Below, piece by piece: positions 1 to 7,074 of a DNA stretch of 12,774 nt. The position numbers were made by a program, and so were the translations under genes. The notes beneath the pieces were generated by a model that was not told the DNA's origin, ran no database searches, and was given only the letters and a program-made list of their open reading frames with translations. Source of the stretch: an uncultured Chromatiaceae bacterium. Its GTDB lineage: Bacteria; Pseudomonadota; Gammaproteobacteria; Enterobacterales; Alteromonadaceae. Where the stretch lies: assembly GCA_946482325.1 (NCBI GenBank), contig CAMLRA010000120.1:1-12774 (forward strand), read 5' to 3'. Each line of letters opens with the position of its first letter. The stretch's first letter is position 1.

Positions 1-269
1 GCATCAAATTTGGTGTGCGCAAAATCAACATCGATACGGATTTGCGTTTAGCCTCTACCGGTGCGATCCGTCGTTTTATGGCGCAGCACCCGGCGGAATT
101 TGATCCACGCAAGTATTTACAGGAATCTGTCAAAGCTATGATGGAGATCTGTAAAGACCGCTACCAGGCATTTGGTTGTGCAGGGCAGGGGTCGAAAATC
201 AAAGCCATTTCGCTGGAGAAAATGGTGAAATTGTATGATTCGGGCAAATTAACGCCGAACATTAAATAA
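1..269 (+). CDS. fba: Class II fructose-bisphosphate aldolase, 3' end (partial)
   Basis: This is the C-terminal part (about 88 residues) of a class II, zinc-dependent fructose-1,6-bisphosphate aldolase; the start lies left of the window. The enzyme cleaves fructose-1,6-bisphosphate to dihydroxyacetone phosphate and glyceraldehyde-3-phosphate in glycolysis and runs in reverse in gluconeogenesis, in the cytoplasm. The visible sequence has the KINIDTDLR strand, which contacts the substrate phosphate in this family, followed by the conserved tail containing CKDRYQAFGCAGQGSKIK. This tail resembles the longer 'Calvin-cycle subtype' aldolases of about 350 residues that many gammaproteobacteria use as their housekeeping enzyme. 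The reading frame is open from base 3 to a TAA at 267-269. It is a housekeeping neighbour with no evident link to the next operon. Confidence 0.93.
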   Translation, partial: IKFGVRKINIDTDLRLASTGAIRRFMAQHPAEFDPRKYLQESVKAMMEICKDRYQAFGCAGQGSKIKAISLEKMVKLYDSGKLTPNIK

Positions 270-385
270 GCAGAAAAATGAATGTTCTATTAAATTTTCA
301 AGACAGAAATTTAAGCGATACATTCCGGGTAAATCTGTAAGCGAATATTGCAGTGAAACAGGTCTGGCTGGCTGTCTTTGTTATA

Positions 386-414
386 TTGACAACCACTGGT
401 TTTGCTGCAATGAT
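386..414 (+). promoter_or_regulatory. Candidate sigma-70 promoter of the TonB2 operon
   Basis: TTGACA (386-391), a perfect -35 box, is followed after 17 bp by AATGAT (409-414), which matches 4 of 6 bases of the -10 consensus. A TG dinucleotide at 406-407 makes this an extended -10. Transcription would start near 421, giving a leader of about 88 nt before the DUF3450 gene. I see no convincing Fur box around it, although TonB systems are often iron-regulated. The call rests on consensus matching only. Confidence 0.5.
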
Positions 415-508
415 GCGGGCGGTTTACCCTCTAACCAGGTCATCCTTTTTTACAAGTTTGGCCTTCAAAATACAGGTTACGTTAATCAGCAATTATTGGT
501 TGGGAACT

Positions 509-1279
509 ATGTCTAACAATAACATTCGTAAAAACCTGATCGCATCGGCAATCGTTGGTGCTTTCATGTTCGGTGGCGTTGCTCAAGCGACGACTCTCGC
601 AGAAGTCACCAATACCGGTGTCCAGGCTGCTAAAGCATCTGCAGCTTCTCAGGAAAAAATCAACAACATCTATGATCAGTCACAAGAACTGCTGGCGGAA
701 TACCGCGCACTGGTTGAACAGACTGAAAACCTGAAAGTTTACAACGACCACGTAAACACTCTGGTTGCTGACCAAAATGCTCAGCTTGCTTCTTTAGACA
801 AGCAAATCGGTACCATCGAAGGTACTAAACAAGGCATCGTTCCTCTGATGTACAAAATGGTCGACACGCTGGAAGCTTTCATCAAAGCTGACATGCCAAT
901 CGACATCACCAAGCGTTTAGAGCGCGTACAGCGCCTGCGCGATGTACTGGGCAATTCAAACGTAAACACGTCTGAAATGTACCGTCTGGTGATCGAAGCG
1001 TACCAAATCGAAAAAGATCTGGGTACTGCGATGGTTACTTACACTGACAAACTGAACGTAGATGGCACAGATATCTCTGTAAACTACGTATATGTTGGCC
1101 GTGTTGCTCTGTTAGCTCAGACACTGGATGACAAACGCGCGTGGATGTGGAACAAAACCACAGCAAAATGGGATGAACTGGGTCCTGAGTACCTGGAATC
1201 AACCAAGTTAGCGATTCGTGTTGCGGGTAAACAAGCTGCCCCAGAATTATTAAAACTTCCAGTGTTAGCAGCGGAGTAA
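509..1279 (+). CDS. DUF3450 family periplasmic protein, first gene of the TonB2 operon
   Basis: This is a 256-residue exported protein of the DUF3450 family, which has no assigned biochemical function. Residues 1-27 form a signal peptide (basic n-region, hydrophobic stretch 10-24, AQA cleavage site before T28). The mature protein is largely helical and polar, with a predicted coiled-coil segment around 40-105 and a conserved-looking C-terminal half (about 105-235). I chose the ATG at 509 because the signal peptide starts there. An in-frame extension to a GTG at 353 would read through the candidate promoter. The ribosome binding site is weak (GGGA only 3 bp away), although codon choice suggests strong expression. 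It lies 6 bp upstream of ttpC, so it is probably co-transcribed and may be an accessory periplasmic part of the TtpC-TonB2 complex; that role is inference. Confidence 0.88.
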   Translation: MSNNNIRKNLIASAIVGAFMFGGVAQATTLAEVTNTGVQAAKASAASQEKINNIYDQSQELLAEYRALVEQTENLKVYNDHVNTLVADQNAQLASLDKQIGTIEGTKQGIVPLMYKMVDTLEAFIKADMPIDITKRLERVQRLRDVLGNSNVNTSEMYRLVIEAYQIEKDLGTAMVTYTDKLNVDGTDISVNYVYVGRVALLAQTLDDKRAWMWNKTTAKWDELGPEYLESTKLAIRVAGKQAAPELLKLPVLAAE

Positions 1280-1285
1280 GAATAA

Positions 1286-2650
1286 ATGAAGAAAGTGTTC
1301 AAAGGTTTAATGATTGCAGCTGCTGTGACGATGTCTGCCGGCGTTTGCTTAAACGCTGCTGCTGACACGGCTAAACTGGACCAGCTGTTAGAACAAGTAA
1401 AGAAAAACCGTTCTGCTGACGCCAAACTGGATGCTGCCCGCGAGCAGGAATTCCTGTCTGACCGCGCTGACAAACAAGCTTTACTGAGCAAAGCAAAAGC
1501 TGCTTTCGCTGCTGAAGAAGCGCGTGGCAAGTCTCTGACTCAACAGTTCGCTGACAACGAAGGCAAACTGGCTGCGAAAGAACAAGAGCTGCAAACTGCA
1601 CAAGGTACACTGGGCGAAATGTTCGGTATCGTTCGTGGTAACGCCACTGAAACTATCGGTTCTATCGCTACTTCAAACATCAGTGCACAGTACAAAGGCC
1701 GTGAAGAGTTACTGAAAAAACTGTCAGTAGCAAAAGAACTGCCAACTATCACTGAACTGGAAGAACTGTGGATCGCTCTGCAAACTGAAATGACTGAGTC
1801 TGCAAAAGTATCTAAGTTCGACGGTAACGTTGTGAACCTGGATGGTACTTCTGCTCAGGCTAACGTTGTTCGTGTTGGTTCTTTTGTGCTGATTTCTGAC
1901 AACGGTTACCTGGTATACAACGCTGATACCAAAGAAATGCAACCTCTGGGCAAACAGCCAGAGTCTCACATTCTGTCAGACGCCGCTGCATTCAAAGGCG
2001 CTGCTGCCGGTGAAGTGAAACCAGTATTCATCGACCCAACAGGTGGTAACCTGCTGCGTCTGAAAACTCAGGAAGCTTCTTTAGAAGACCAGTTCCACCA
2101 AGGTGGTACAGTTGGTTACGTAATCACTGCATTACTGTTCCTCGGTCTGATCATCGGTGTGATTCGTTTCTTCGCTCTGACTGCTGCTCAATCAGGTATT
2201 AACGCTCAGCTGAAAAACCTGGGTGCTCCATCTGAGAAGAACGCTCTGGGCCGTATCCTGAAAGTTTACCATGACAACAAAAAAGCTGACGTGGAAAACC
2301 TGGAACTGAAACTGGACGAAGCCATCATGCGCGAAACTCCGGCTATCGAGTCTGGTATCGGTATGCTGAAACTGATTGCTGCAGTAGGTCCTCTGCTGGG
2401 TCTGTTAGGTACAGTAGTTGGTATGATCGGTGCGTTCCAGATGATTACTCTGCACGGTACTGGCGACCCGAAAATCATGGCTGACCAAATCGCAATGGCG
2501 CTGGTTACTACAGTTCAAGGTCTGTTGTGTGCTCTGCCAATGCTGTTCGTTCACGCGTTGTTACAGTCTAAATCAAACTCAATCCTGCATATCCTCGATG
2601 AGCAAAGCACTGGTCTGATTGCTGCTCACGCGGAGAAGGAGAAAGCATAA
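1286..2650 (+). CDS. ttpC: TtpC-like MotA/TolQ/ExbB proton channel family protein
   Basis: This 454-residue inner-membrane protein has the architecture of TtpC, the extra component of TonB2 systems first described in Vibrio. A signal peptide (1-26, cleaved near AAA/D27) leads to an alanine- and glutamate-rich coiled coil (about 27-112) and a periplasmic domain (about 120-265). These are followed by a MotA/TolQ/ExbB domain with membrane segments near 274-298, 360-385 and 402-428. The channel signature GPLLGLLGTVVGMIGAF occupies 368-384. Known TtpC proteins are about this long and are needed for TonB2-dependent transport. GGAG at 1273-1276 serves as ribosome binding site. The stop overlaps the exbB2 start by one base (TAATG), which suggests translational coupling. 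Codon use is strongly biased (CTG, GGT, AAC). The cysteine at position 21 does not fit a lipobox. Confidence 0.9.
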   Translation: MKKVFKGLMIAAAVTMSAGVCLNAAADTAKLDQLLEQVKKNRSADAKLDAAREQEFLSDRADKQALLSKAKAAFAAEEARGKSLTQQFADNEGKLAAKEQELQTAQGTLGEMFGIVRGNATETIGSIATSNISAQYKGREELLKKLSVAKELPTITELEELWIALQTEMTESAKVSKFDGNVVNLDGTSAQANVVRVGSFVLISDNGYLVYNADTKEMQPLGKQPESHILSDAAAFKGAAAGEVKPVFIDPTGGNLLRLKTQEASLEDQFHQGGTVGYVITALLFLGLIIGVIRFFALTAAQSGINAQLKNLGAPSEKNALGRILKVYHDNKKADVENLELKLDEAIMRETPAIESGIGMLKLIAAVGPLLGLLGTVVGMIGAFQMITLHGTGDPKIMADQIAMALVTTVQGLLCALPMLFVHALLQSKSNSILHILDEQSTGLIAAHAEKEKA

Positions 2651-3174
2651 TGCATAGCCTGATAGAGCTTTGGGAATCTGTCAGGGATTTTATCGCTACC
2701 GGCGGCAGCGTTTTATATATTGTCGCCTTCGTGCTCTTTGCGATGTGGGTGTTGATCATAGAGCGCTTTTGGTTTGTGACCCGGGATTATCCAGTCTTAC
2801 GCGACAAAATCGTGTCTGAGTGGAATGCCCGGACCGACACAACCTCTTGGTATGCACATAAAATCCGTGATGCGTGGGTATCTGAAGCCTCAGCCAAGCT
2901 GACTCAGCGCATGAACGTCATCAATACTTTGATTGCCGTTTGTCCGATGGTTGGTTTGTTAGGCACAGTAACCGGGATGATCGCAGTGTTCGAAATTATG
3001 GCACTGCAAGGAACCGGTAACCCAAGACTGATGGCGGCAGGTATTTCAATGGCAACAATTCCGACAATGGCCGGTATGGTTGCATGTTTATCTGGCGTTT
3101 TCGTGGCGTCCAAATTGGAAGGTAAGATCAAGTCAGCGATCCACGAATTAGCTGACAGCTTACCGCATCATTGA
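2650..3174 (+). CDS. exbB2: ExbB2 biopolymer transport / proton channel protein
   Basis: This 174-residue inner-membrane protein is the short ExbB type of TonB2 systems; classical E. coli ExbB is about 244 residues. ExbB forms the pentameric channel around ExbD that couples the proton gradient to TonB movement. Membrane segments lie at about 17-40, 92-118 and 130-155, and the family signature VGLLGTVTGM lies at 101-110. The loop between the first and second segments is short (about 50 residues). Translation should be coupled to ttpC: the ATG shares one base with the ttpC stop, and AAGGAG at 2636-2641 is an excellent ribosome binding site 8 bp away. Both this protein and TtpC carry a TolQ/ExbB domain, so the operon encodes two different channel-type subunits. 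Confidence 0.94.
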   Translation: MHSLIELWESVRDFIATGGSVLYIVAFVLFAMWVLIIERFWFVTRDYPVLRDKIVSEWNARTDTTSWYAHKIRDAWVSEASAKLTQRMNVINTLIAVCPMVGLLGTVTGMIAVFEIMALQGTGNPRLMAAGISMATIPTMAGMVACLSGVFVASKLEGKIKSAIHELADSLPHH

Positions 3175-3187
3175 TAGAGAGTAATTT

Positions 3188-3589
3188 ATGGCACGTAGAA
3201 ATAAACGTGAAGCCGAAGAAGCTGCAATTGACTTGACGCCAATGCTGGACGTTGTATTCATCATGCTGATCTTCTTCATCGTAACCACTTCTTTCGTTAA
3301 GGAAGCTGGTATTGATGTAAACCGTCCAAAAGCGGCCAAAGCACAATCTAAACCTTCGGCAACTATTTTCGTTGCAATCCGTGCAAACGGTGAGATCTGG
3401 TTGGACAAACGTGCAGTTGACGTTGAGCGTGTCGGTGCGACAATTGAGAAATTGTTAGCTGAGTCACCAACGGATACAGTGATTGTTCAGGCCGATAAAG
3501 AAGCGAAACACGGCGTGGTCGTTTCTGTAATGGACCAAATTAAGCTGGCAGGTATTGAGAAGATCTCAATCGCGGCGGAGAACAAGTAA
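3188..3589 (+). CDS. exbD2: ExbD2 biopolymer transport protein
   Basis: This 133-residue protein has a short cytoplasmic N-terminus (1-20), one membrane helix (about 21-38) and a periplasmic domain (about 45-133). That is the ExbD/TolR layout and usual length. The cytoplasmic motif IDLTPMLD (14-21) is diagnostic; its last aspartate, D21 at the membrane entrance, corresponds to the proton-carrying aspartate of ExbD (D25 in E. coli). The protein sits inside the ExbB pentamer and transmits proton flow to TonB. The gene lies 13 bp after exbB2, with GAGAG (3177-3181) six bases before the ATG, and is followed one base later by tonB2. Confidence 0.95.
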   Translation: MARRNKREAEEAAIDLTPMLDVVFIMLIFFIVTTSFVKEAGIDVNRPKAAKAQSKPSATIFVAIRANGEIWLDKRAVDVERVGATIEKLLAESPTDTVIVQADKEAKHGVVVSVMDQIKLAGIEKISIAAENK

Positions 3590-3590
3590 T

Positions 3591-4211
3591 ATGGCCCGGT
3601 TATTACTTTCACTCTTAGTCGGTGCGGTAATAACGTTTTTCCTGTATGTGCTGATGGCGTACCTGGTTGATGCAGATGATACGTTCAGCAGTGCGAAGAA
3701 GGAATCTATCGTTATTGAGATAAACTCGACGCCGCCTGAGTCTAAAGCTCAGACCCGGACTCGGGTACCGCCACCGCCACCGCCACCACCGCCAGAGCCG
3801 CCAAAGCAGCAGGTAGTGCAGGAAGCTTCTAGTACCGACGCAGGTACTATCGGTTTCAACGCACCGACTGTTGATGTAGGTGGAGTTAGCGGCGGTATCG
3901 GTGACCCGGCAAGCGCCATGATGCGTGATGGTGACGCAACGCCAATCGTTCGTATCGAACCGAAGTATCCTGTACAGGCTGCTCGCGACGGTATCAACGG
4001 CTGGGTAAAAATGCGTTTCTCTATTATGCCGGATGGTTCTGTAGACGAAATTGAAGTGGTTGATGCTGAGCCGAAGCGGGTATTTGACCGCGAAGCAATT
4101 CGTGCATTAAAACGTTGGAAGTACTCACCAAAAATCGAAAACGGTCAAGCGTTAAAGCAAACCGGAATTATGGTGCAGTTGGACTTCAACCTTGATAATG
4201 CCGGAGGTTAA
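3591..4211 (+). CDS. tonB2: TonB2-type energy transducer
   Basis: This 206-residue TonB-family protein is anchored by one N-terminal helix (4-26). It has a proline-rich periplasmic linker (nine consecutive prolines at 60-68, then EPP), a glycine-rich stretch (97-104) and a TonB C-terminal domain (about 118-203). That domain includes the YP motif at 126-127, the strand MRFSIMPDGSVDEIEVVDA and the helix FDREAIRALKRWKYSP. The domain grips the TonB box of outer-membrane receptors. The linker is much shorter than in E. coli TonB, as in other TonB2 proteins. The anchor has no histidine, whereas E. coli TonB depends on H20 there. The ATG at 3591 was chosen because the hydrophobic anchor begins there; it starts one base after the exbD2 stop, with GGAG about 10 bp upstream inside exbD2. 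An upstream in-frame start at 3555 would overlap exbD2. Confidence 0.94.
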   Translation: MARLLLSLLVGAVITFFLYVLMAYLVDADDTFSSAKKESIVIEINSTPPESKAQTRTRVPPPPPPPPPEPPKQQVVQEASSTDAGTIGFNAPTVDVGGVSGGIGDPASAMMRDGDATPIVRIEPKYPVQAARDGINGWVKMRFSIMPDGSVDEIEVVDAEPKRVFDREAIRALKRWKYSPKIENGQALKQTGIMVQLDFNLDNAGG

Positions 4212-4213
4212 GT

Positions 4214-5470
4214 ATGAAATTTAACAAACTTACATCTGCGTTAATGGTGTTTGCTGCAGTGGGCGTTGCCGCGCTGCCAGTGAGCTCTGCGTTCGCAGCT
4301 CCGGACGCAGCTAAGATTGCTGAGCGTAAAGCGAAGAAGTCTCAGGCTGTCGGCGAAAAAGTTGGTAAAGCAATCGGTAAAGCTTATGAGCTGTATGGCC
4401 AAAATAAAGTCGGTGAAGCACTGGCATTATTAGAGCCAATCGAAGCGTCAAACACCTTCGATAAAGCTTATTTAGACAAATTTATCGGTCAGCTGTACAT
4501 CGAGAAAGATCCTGCAAAATCATTAAGTTATATGATTAAAGCGGTTCAGCCTGATGTACTCGGTTTTACTGACCAGGCGACTCTGCTGCGCAATATCGGC
4601 GATTTAAGCCTGATGGCGAAAAAGTACGAGCAGGCGATCACTTACTATAACAAGTGGTCTGATTTCACTGGTGAAATGGACGCAAACGTTGATTTGCGTA
4701 TCGCTAACGCATACTACGAAATGAAGCAGTATGCCAAAGTGATTGCACCGGCTGATCGTGCTATCGAACATTCAAAGACGCCGAAAAAAGAGCCGTACCA
4801 AATGAAGTTCGCTTCATACTACGAGCTGAAGCAGACCAAGAAGGCAATCGAAGTTCTGGAAACAATGCTGCCATTGTTCCCGAATGAGAAGCAGTCTTGG
4901 GTGATGTTAGGCCAGTTCTACTCTGTGGATGAGCAGTACGATAAAGCATTAGCGATCATCGATATGGCTTATAAGCAGGGTTTATTGAAAACAGAAAACG
5001 AGATTAAACTGCTCGCGAACCTGTATAACAATAACAACGTGCCATACAAGGCCGCTGCATTACTGGAAAAACACTTAACTGCGGGTCTGCTGAAGAACGA
5101 TCGTTCAATTCTGATGAGTATCGCAAGTTCATACTCTTCTGCTCGTGAGTTTGAGAAAGCAGCTAAGTTCTACGGTATGTTAGGTGCTAAAGAAAATGAC
5201 GGTGATGCGTATCGTCGTCAAGGTGATGCACTGGCGATGGCGAATAAAAACGCCGAGGCTGCTGCTGCGTTACAAAAAGCTTTAGAAGTTGGCACCAAAG
5301 ATAAAGGTAAAGTGCACGTATCTTTAATCGGCGCTTATTTCTATCAGGGTAAAATGCGGGAAGCCTACCAACATGTTCAACTGGCTCGCCAGAATGGACA
5401 GGAGAAGATGGCTAACTCATGGGGCCCATATGTGAAAGAACGCGCTGAGAAGAAAGGCATTAAGCTCTAA
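4214..5470 (+). CDS. Periplasmic TPR-repeat protein of the TonB2 operon
   Basis: This 418-residue protein has a clear signal peptide (1-28, AFA cleavage site) and then helical tetratricopeptide-like repeats over most of its length. Recognisable repeat-like segments occur near 45-70, 120-150, 155-185, 190-220, 225-260, 295-325 and 330-355. TPR solenoids bind other proteins, so this is probably a scaffold or docking protein in the periplasm. TPR genes follow tonB2 in related Vibrio operons, and the spacing here (2 bp after tonB2, GGAGG at 4203-4207 with a six-base spacer) supports a role tied to the TonB2 complex. No catalytic motif is visible. It is the last gene before a strong terminator. 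Confidence 0.85.
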   Translation: MKFNKLTSALMVFAAVGVAALPVSSAFAAPDAAKIAERKAKKSQAVGEKVGKAIGKAYELYGQNKVGEALALLEPIEASNTFDKAYLDKFIGQLYIEKDPAKSLSYMIKAVQPDVLGFTDQATLLRNIGDLSLMAKKYEQAITYYNKWSDFTGEMDANVDLRIANAYYEMKQYAKVIAPADRAIEHSKTPKKEPYQMKFASYYELKQTKKAIEVLETMLPLFPNEKQSWVMLGQFYSVDEQYDKALAIIDMAYKQGLLKTENEIKLLANLYNNNNVPYKAAALLEKHLTAGLLKNDRSILMSIASSYSSAREFEKAAKFYGMLGAKENDGDAYRRQGDALAMANKNAEAAAALQKALEVGTKDKGKVHVSLIGAYFYQGKMREAYQHVQLARQNGQEKMANSWGPYVKERAEKKGIKL

Positions 5471-5481
5471 GCTCAGACCTT

Positions 5482-5511
5482 AAAAAACCCGCCAACCGGC
5501 GGGTTTTTTTT
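5482..5511 (+). terminator. Rho-independent terminator of the TonB2 operon
   Basis: A 7-bp GC-rich stem (ACCCGCC at 5487-5493 with GGCGGGT at 5498-5504) closes an AACC tetraloop and is followed by a run of eight T (5504-5511). Six A precede the stem (5482-5487), so the hairpin could also act on transcripts from the opposite strand. It lies 11 bp after the TPR gene stop codon. Confidence 0.92.
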
Positions 5512-5614
5512 CGTCTGTGTTTTTGCGCAACCAATAGTGCTGGTTTCAACAGTTCAGTGGATAGCAGGCGTTGGGCTGTTTATTTGATTCGCCAAGTTGA
5601 TTGTTCACAAACAA

Positions 5615-5645
5615 TAAAAAAGGGCTTGTTAAAGCCCTGTTTTTA
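5615..5645 (-). terminator. Rho-independent terminator after prsR
   Basis: Reading the minus strand, the stem AGGGCTT (5638-5632) pairs with AAGCCCT (5627-5621) around a TAAC loop (5631-5628) and is followed by a T-rich tract (complement of the A run at 5616-5620). It sits about 20 bp after the prsR stop codon. A T run on the plus-strand side (5640-5645) makes it potentially bidirectional. With the hairpin at 5482-5511 it insulates the two convergent operons; the bases between (5512-5614) hold no gene I can recognise. Confidence 0.85.
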
Positions 5646-5657
5646 TCGTTGCTGATG

Positions 5658-7046
5658 TTACTGCTCTTCGGTGACAGCCGTACCTGGGTGTTCGTTATCC
5701 TGCGGCCGTAAATCCAGCATTTTGTATTTATCGATCAATGAATACAGAGTGGGGCGCGTCACACCCAGTAGATCTGCTGTTTTTGACAAATTGCCATTGG
5801 CTACATTAAACGCATGACGTATCGCCTGAGTTTCCGCTTGTTCCCGGACCTTACGCAGAGTTGGTAAGGTATTAGGCTGACTGGAGGTAATAAGGCCGAG
5901 GTCCTCGGCGCTGATAAACTTCGTATCAGCAAGGATCACTGCCGATTTTAACTTGTTTTGCAGCTCACGAATGTTGCCGGGCCAACGATGCCCCAACATG
6001 GCGTTGATAGCATCCTCGGTAAAGCCCTGGATATTTGTATTGAATTCAGCATTAAAGCGATGGAGCAGGGCTTTGGCGATGATGACGATATCGTGGCCGC
6101 GATTTCTCAGCGGTGGAATATTCAGCGTGATTTCGCTAACCCGATAGAATAAGTCTTCGCGAAAGCTTTGTTCTGCAACCATTTCTGCCAGATTACGGTG
6201 GGTAGCACACACGACACGGACATCGACTTCGATCTCTGTACGTCCGCCGACCCTTTCAATAACACGTTCTTGCAAAAAGCGCAGCATTTTGGCCTGTAAC
6301 GCTAAAGGCATATCACCGATCTCATCGAGCATCAGGGTGCCGCCATTAGCAGTCTCGATTTTACCTAAGGTTGTTTTGTGTGCACCGGTAAATGCGCCTT
6401 TTTCATAACCAAACAACTCACTTTCAAGCAGATTATCCGGGATAGAAGCGCAGTTAATCGCAACAAAAGGTCTATCAGCTCTAGGACTTTGCTTATGAAT
6501 TGCACGGGCGAACACCTCTTTACCGGTACCGGACTCGCCGAGCAAAAGTGTGGTAATTTCGGTCGGTGCTATCTTCTCAACCATTCGGCACGCTTTCTGA
6601 ATAGATTCGCTGTTACCAATAATGTCCTGTTGTTTATAGGCCGTGGCTTTGAGCAGACGGTTTTCTGCCTCTATTTCACTGAGTTTAAAAGCTCGTGCAA
6701 CTATGACATTTAATACATCAACATCTATGGGCTTTTGATAATAGTCGTAAGCTCCCAGGGAAATTGCTTGTAAAGCGTGCTCAGTATCTGTACTACCGGT
6801 GATCACTATGACTTTGGTGTTCGGATTGTGTTGAAGGATCTCAGTCAAACACGCCAATCCTTCAGAAGCATTGGTTGGATCAGGGGGCAACCCAAGGTCC
6901 AGTGTTACAACGGCGGGCTCAAAGCGACGTAATTGCTGCAAAGCCGACGGACGGTCCTCGGCAAAAACTACTTCATAATCAGTCAGACTCCATTTGAGCT
7001 GCTTCTGTATACCAAGGTCGTCATCAATCGCGAGTAATGTTTTCAT
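5658..7046 (-). CDS. prsR: PrsR, PEP-CTERM system sigma-54-dependent response regulator
   Basis: This is a 462-residue NtrC-family activator. The receiver domain (1-120) has acidic residues D8-D10, phospho-acceptor D50 and K105. The AAA+ domain (about 142-370) has Walker A GESGTGKE (170-177), the sigma-54 contact loop GAFTGA (217-222), Walker B LMLDEIGD (238-245) and WPGNIREL (355-362). The Fis-type DNA-binding helix-turn-helix lies near 417-441. The receiver (QKQLKW near 14-19, VVTLDLGLPPDP at 46-57, GAYDYYQKPID at 98-108) is characteristic of PrsR, the regulator paired with PrsK in exosortase A/PEP-CTERM systems. The ATG at 7046 starts the receiver exactly; an in-frame extension to 7160 would overlap prsK. 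It follows prsK by 28 bp, with CGGAA as a weak ribosome binding site. It should activate sigma-54 promoters elsewhere; I found none here with correct spacing. Confidence 0.94.
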   Translation of the reverse strand: MKTLLAIDDDLGIQKQLKWSLTDYEVVFAEDRPSALQQLRRFEPAVVTLDLGLPPDPTNASEGLACLTEILQHNPNTKVIVITGSTDTEHALQAISLGAYDYYQKPIDVDVLNVIVARAFKLSEIEAENRLLKATAYKQQDIIGNSESIQKACRMVEKIAPTEITTLLLGESGTGKEVFARAIHKQSPRADRPFVAINCASIPDNLLESELFGYEKGAFTGAHKTTLGKIETANGGTLMLDEIGDMPLALQAKMLRFLQERVIERVGGRTEIEVDVRVVCATHRNLAEMVAEQSFREDLFYRVSEITLNIPPLRNRGHDIVIIAKALLHRFNAEFNTNIQGFTEDAINAMLGHRWPGNIRELQNKLKSAVILADTKFISAEDLGLITSSQPNTLPTLRKVREQAETQAIRHAFNVANGNLSKTADLLGVTRPTLYSLIDKYKMLDLRPQDNEHPGTAVTEEQ

Positions 7047-7074
7047 ACAACATTCCGTGTATCTGTAAGATGGA

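Noticed and set aside
290..314. Inverted repeat TTAAATTT / AAATTTAA after fba as a terminator
   Set aside because: The stem is entirely A/T and no T run follows, so it is not a convincing intrinsic terminator.
353..508. N-terminal extension of the DUF3450 gene to a GTG at 353 (52 extra residues)
   Set aside because: It would bury the signal peptide inside the protein and its sequence overlaps the TTGACA promoter candidate; the ATG at 509 begins a normal signal peptide.
3772..3807. Repeated CCGCCA units as a DNA repeat element
   Set aside because: They simply encode the TonB2 polyproline stretch in frame; no copies occur elsewhere in the window.
3749..3997. Minus-strand open frame with a poly-glycine run
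   Set aside because: It is the antisense shadow of the TonB2 proline-rich linker and lacks any start context or domain.
5953..6713. Several plus-strand open frames opposite prsR
   Set aside because: They are antisense shadows of the conserved AAA+ domain, with no ribosome binding sites or recognisable products.
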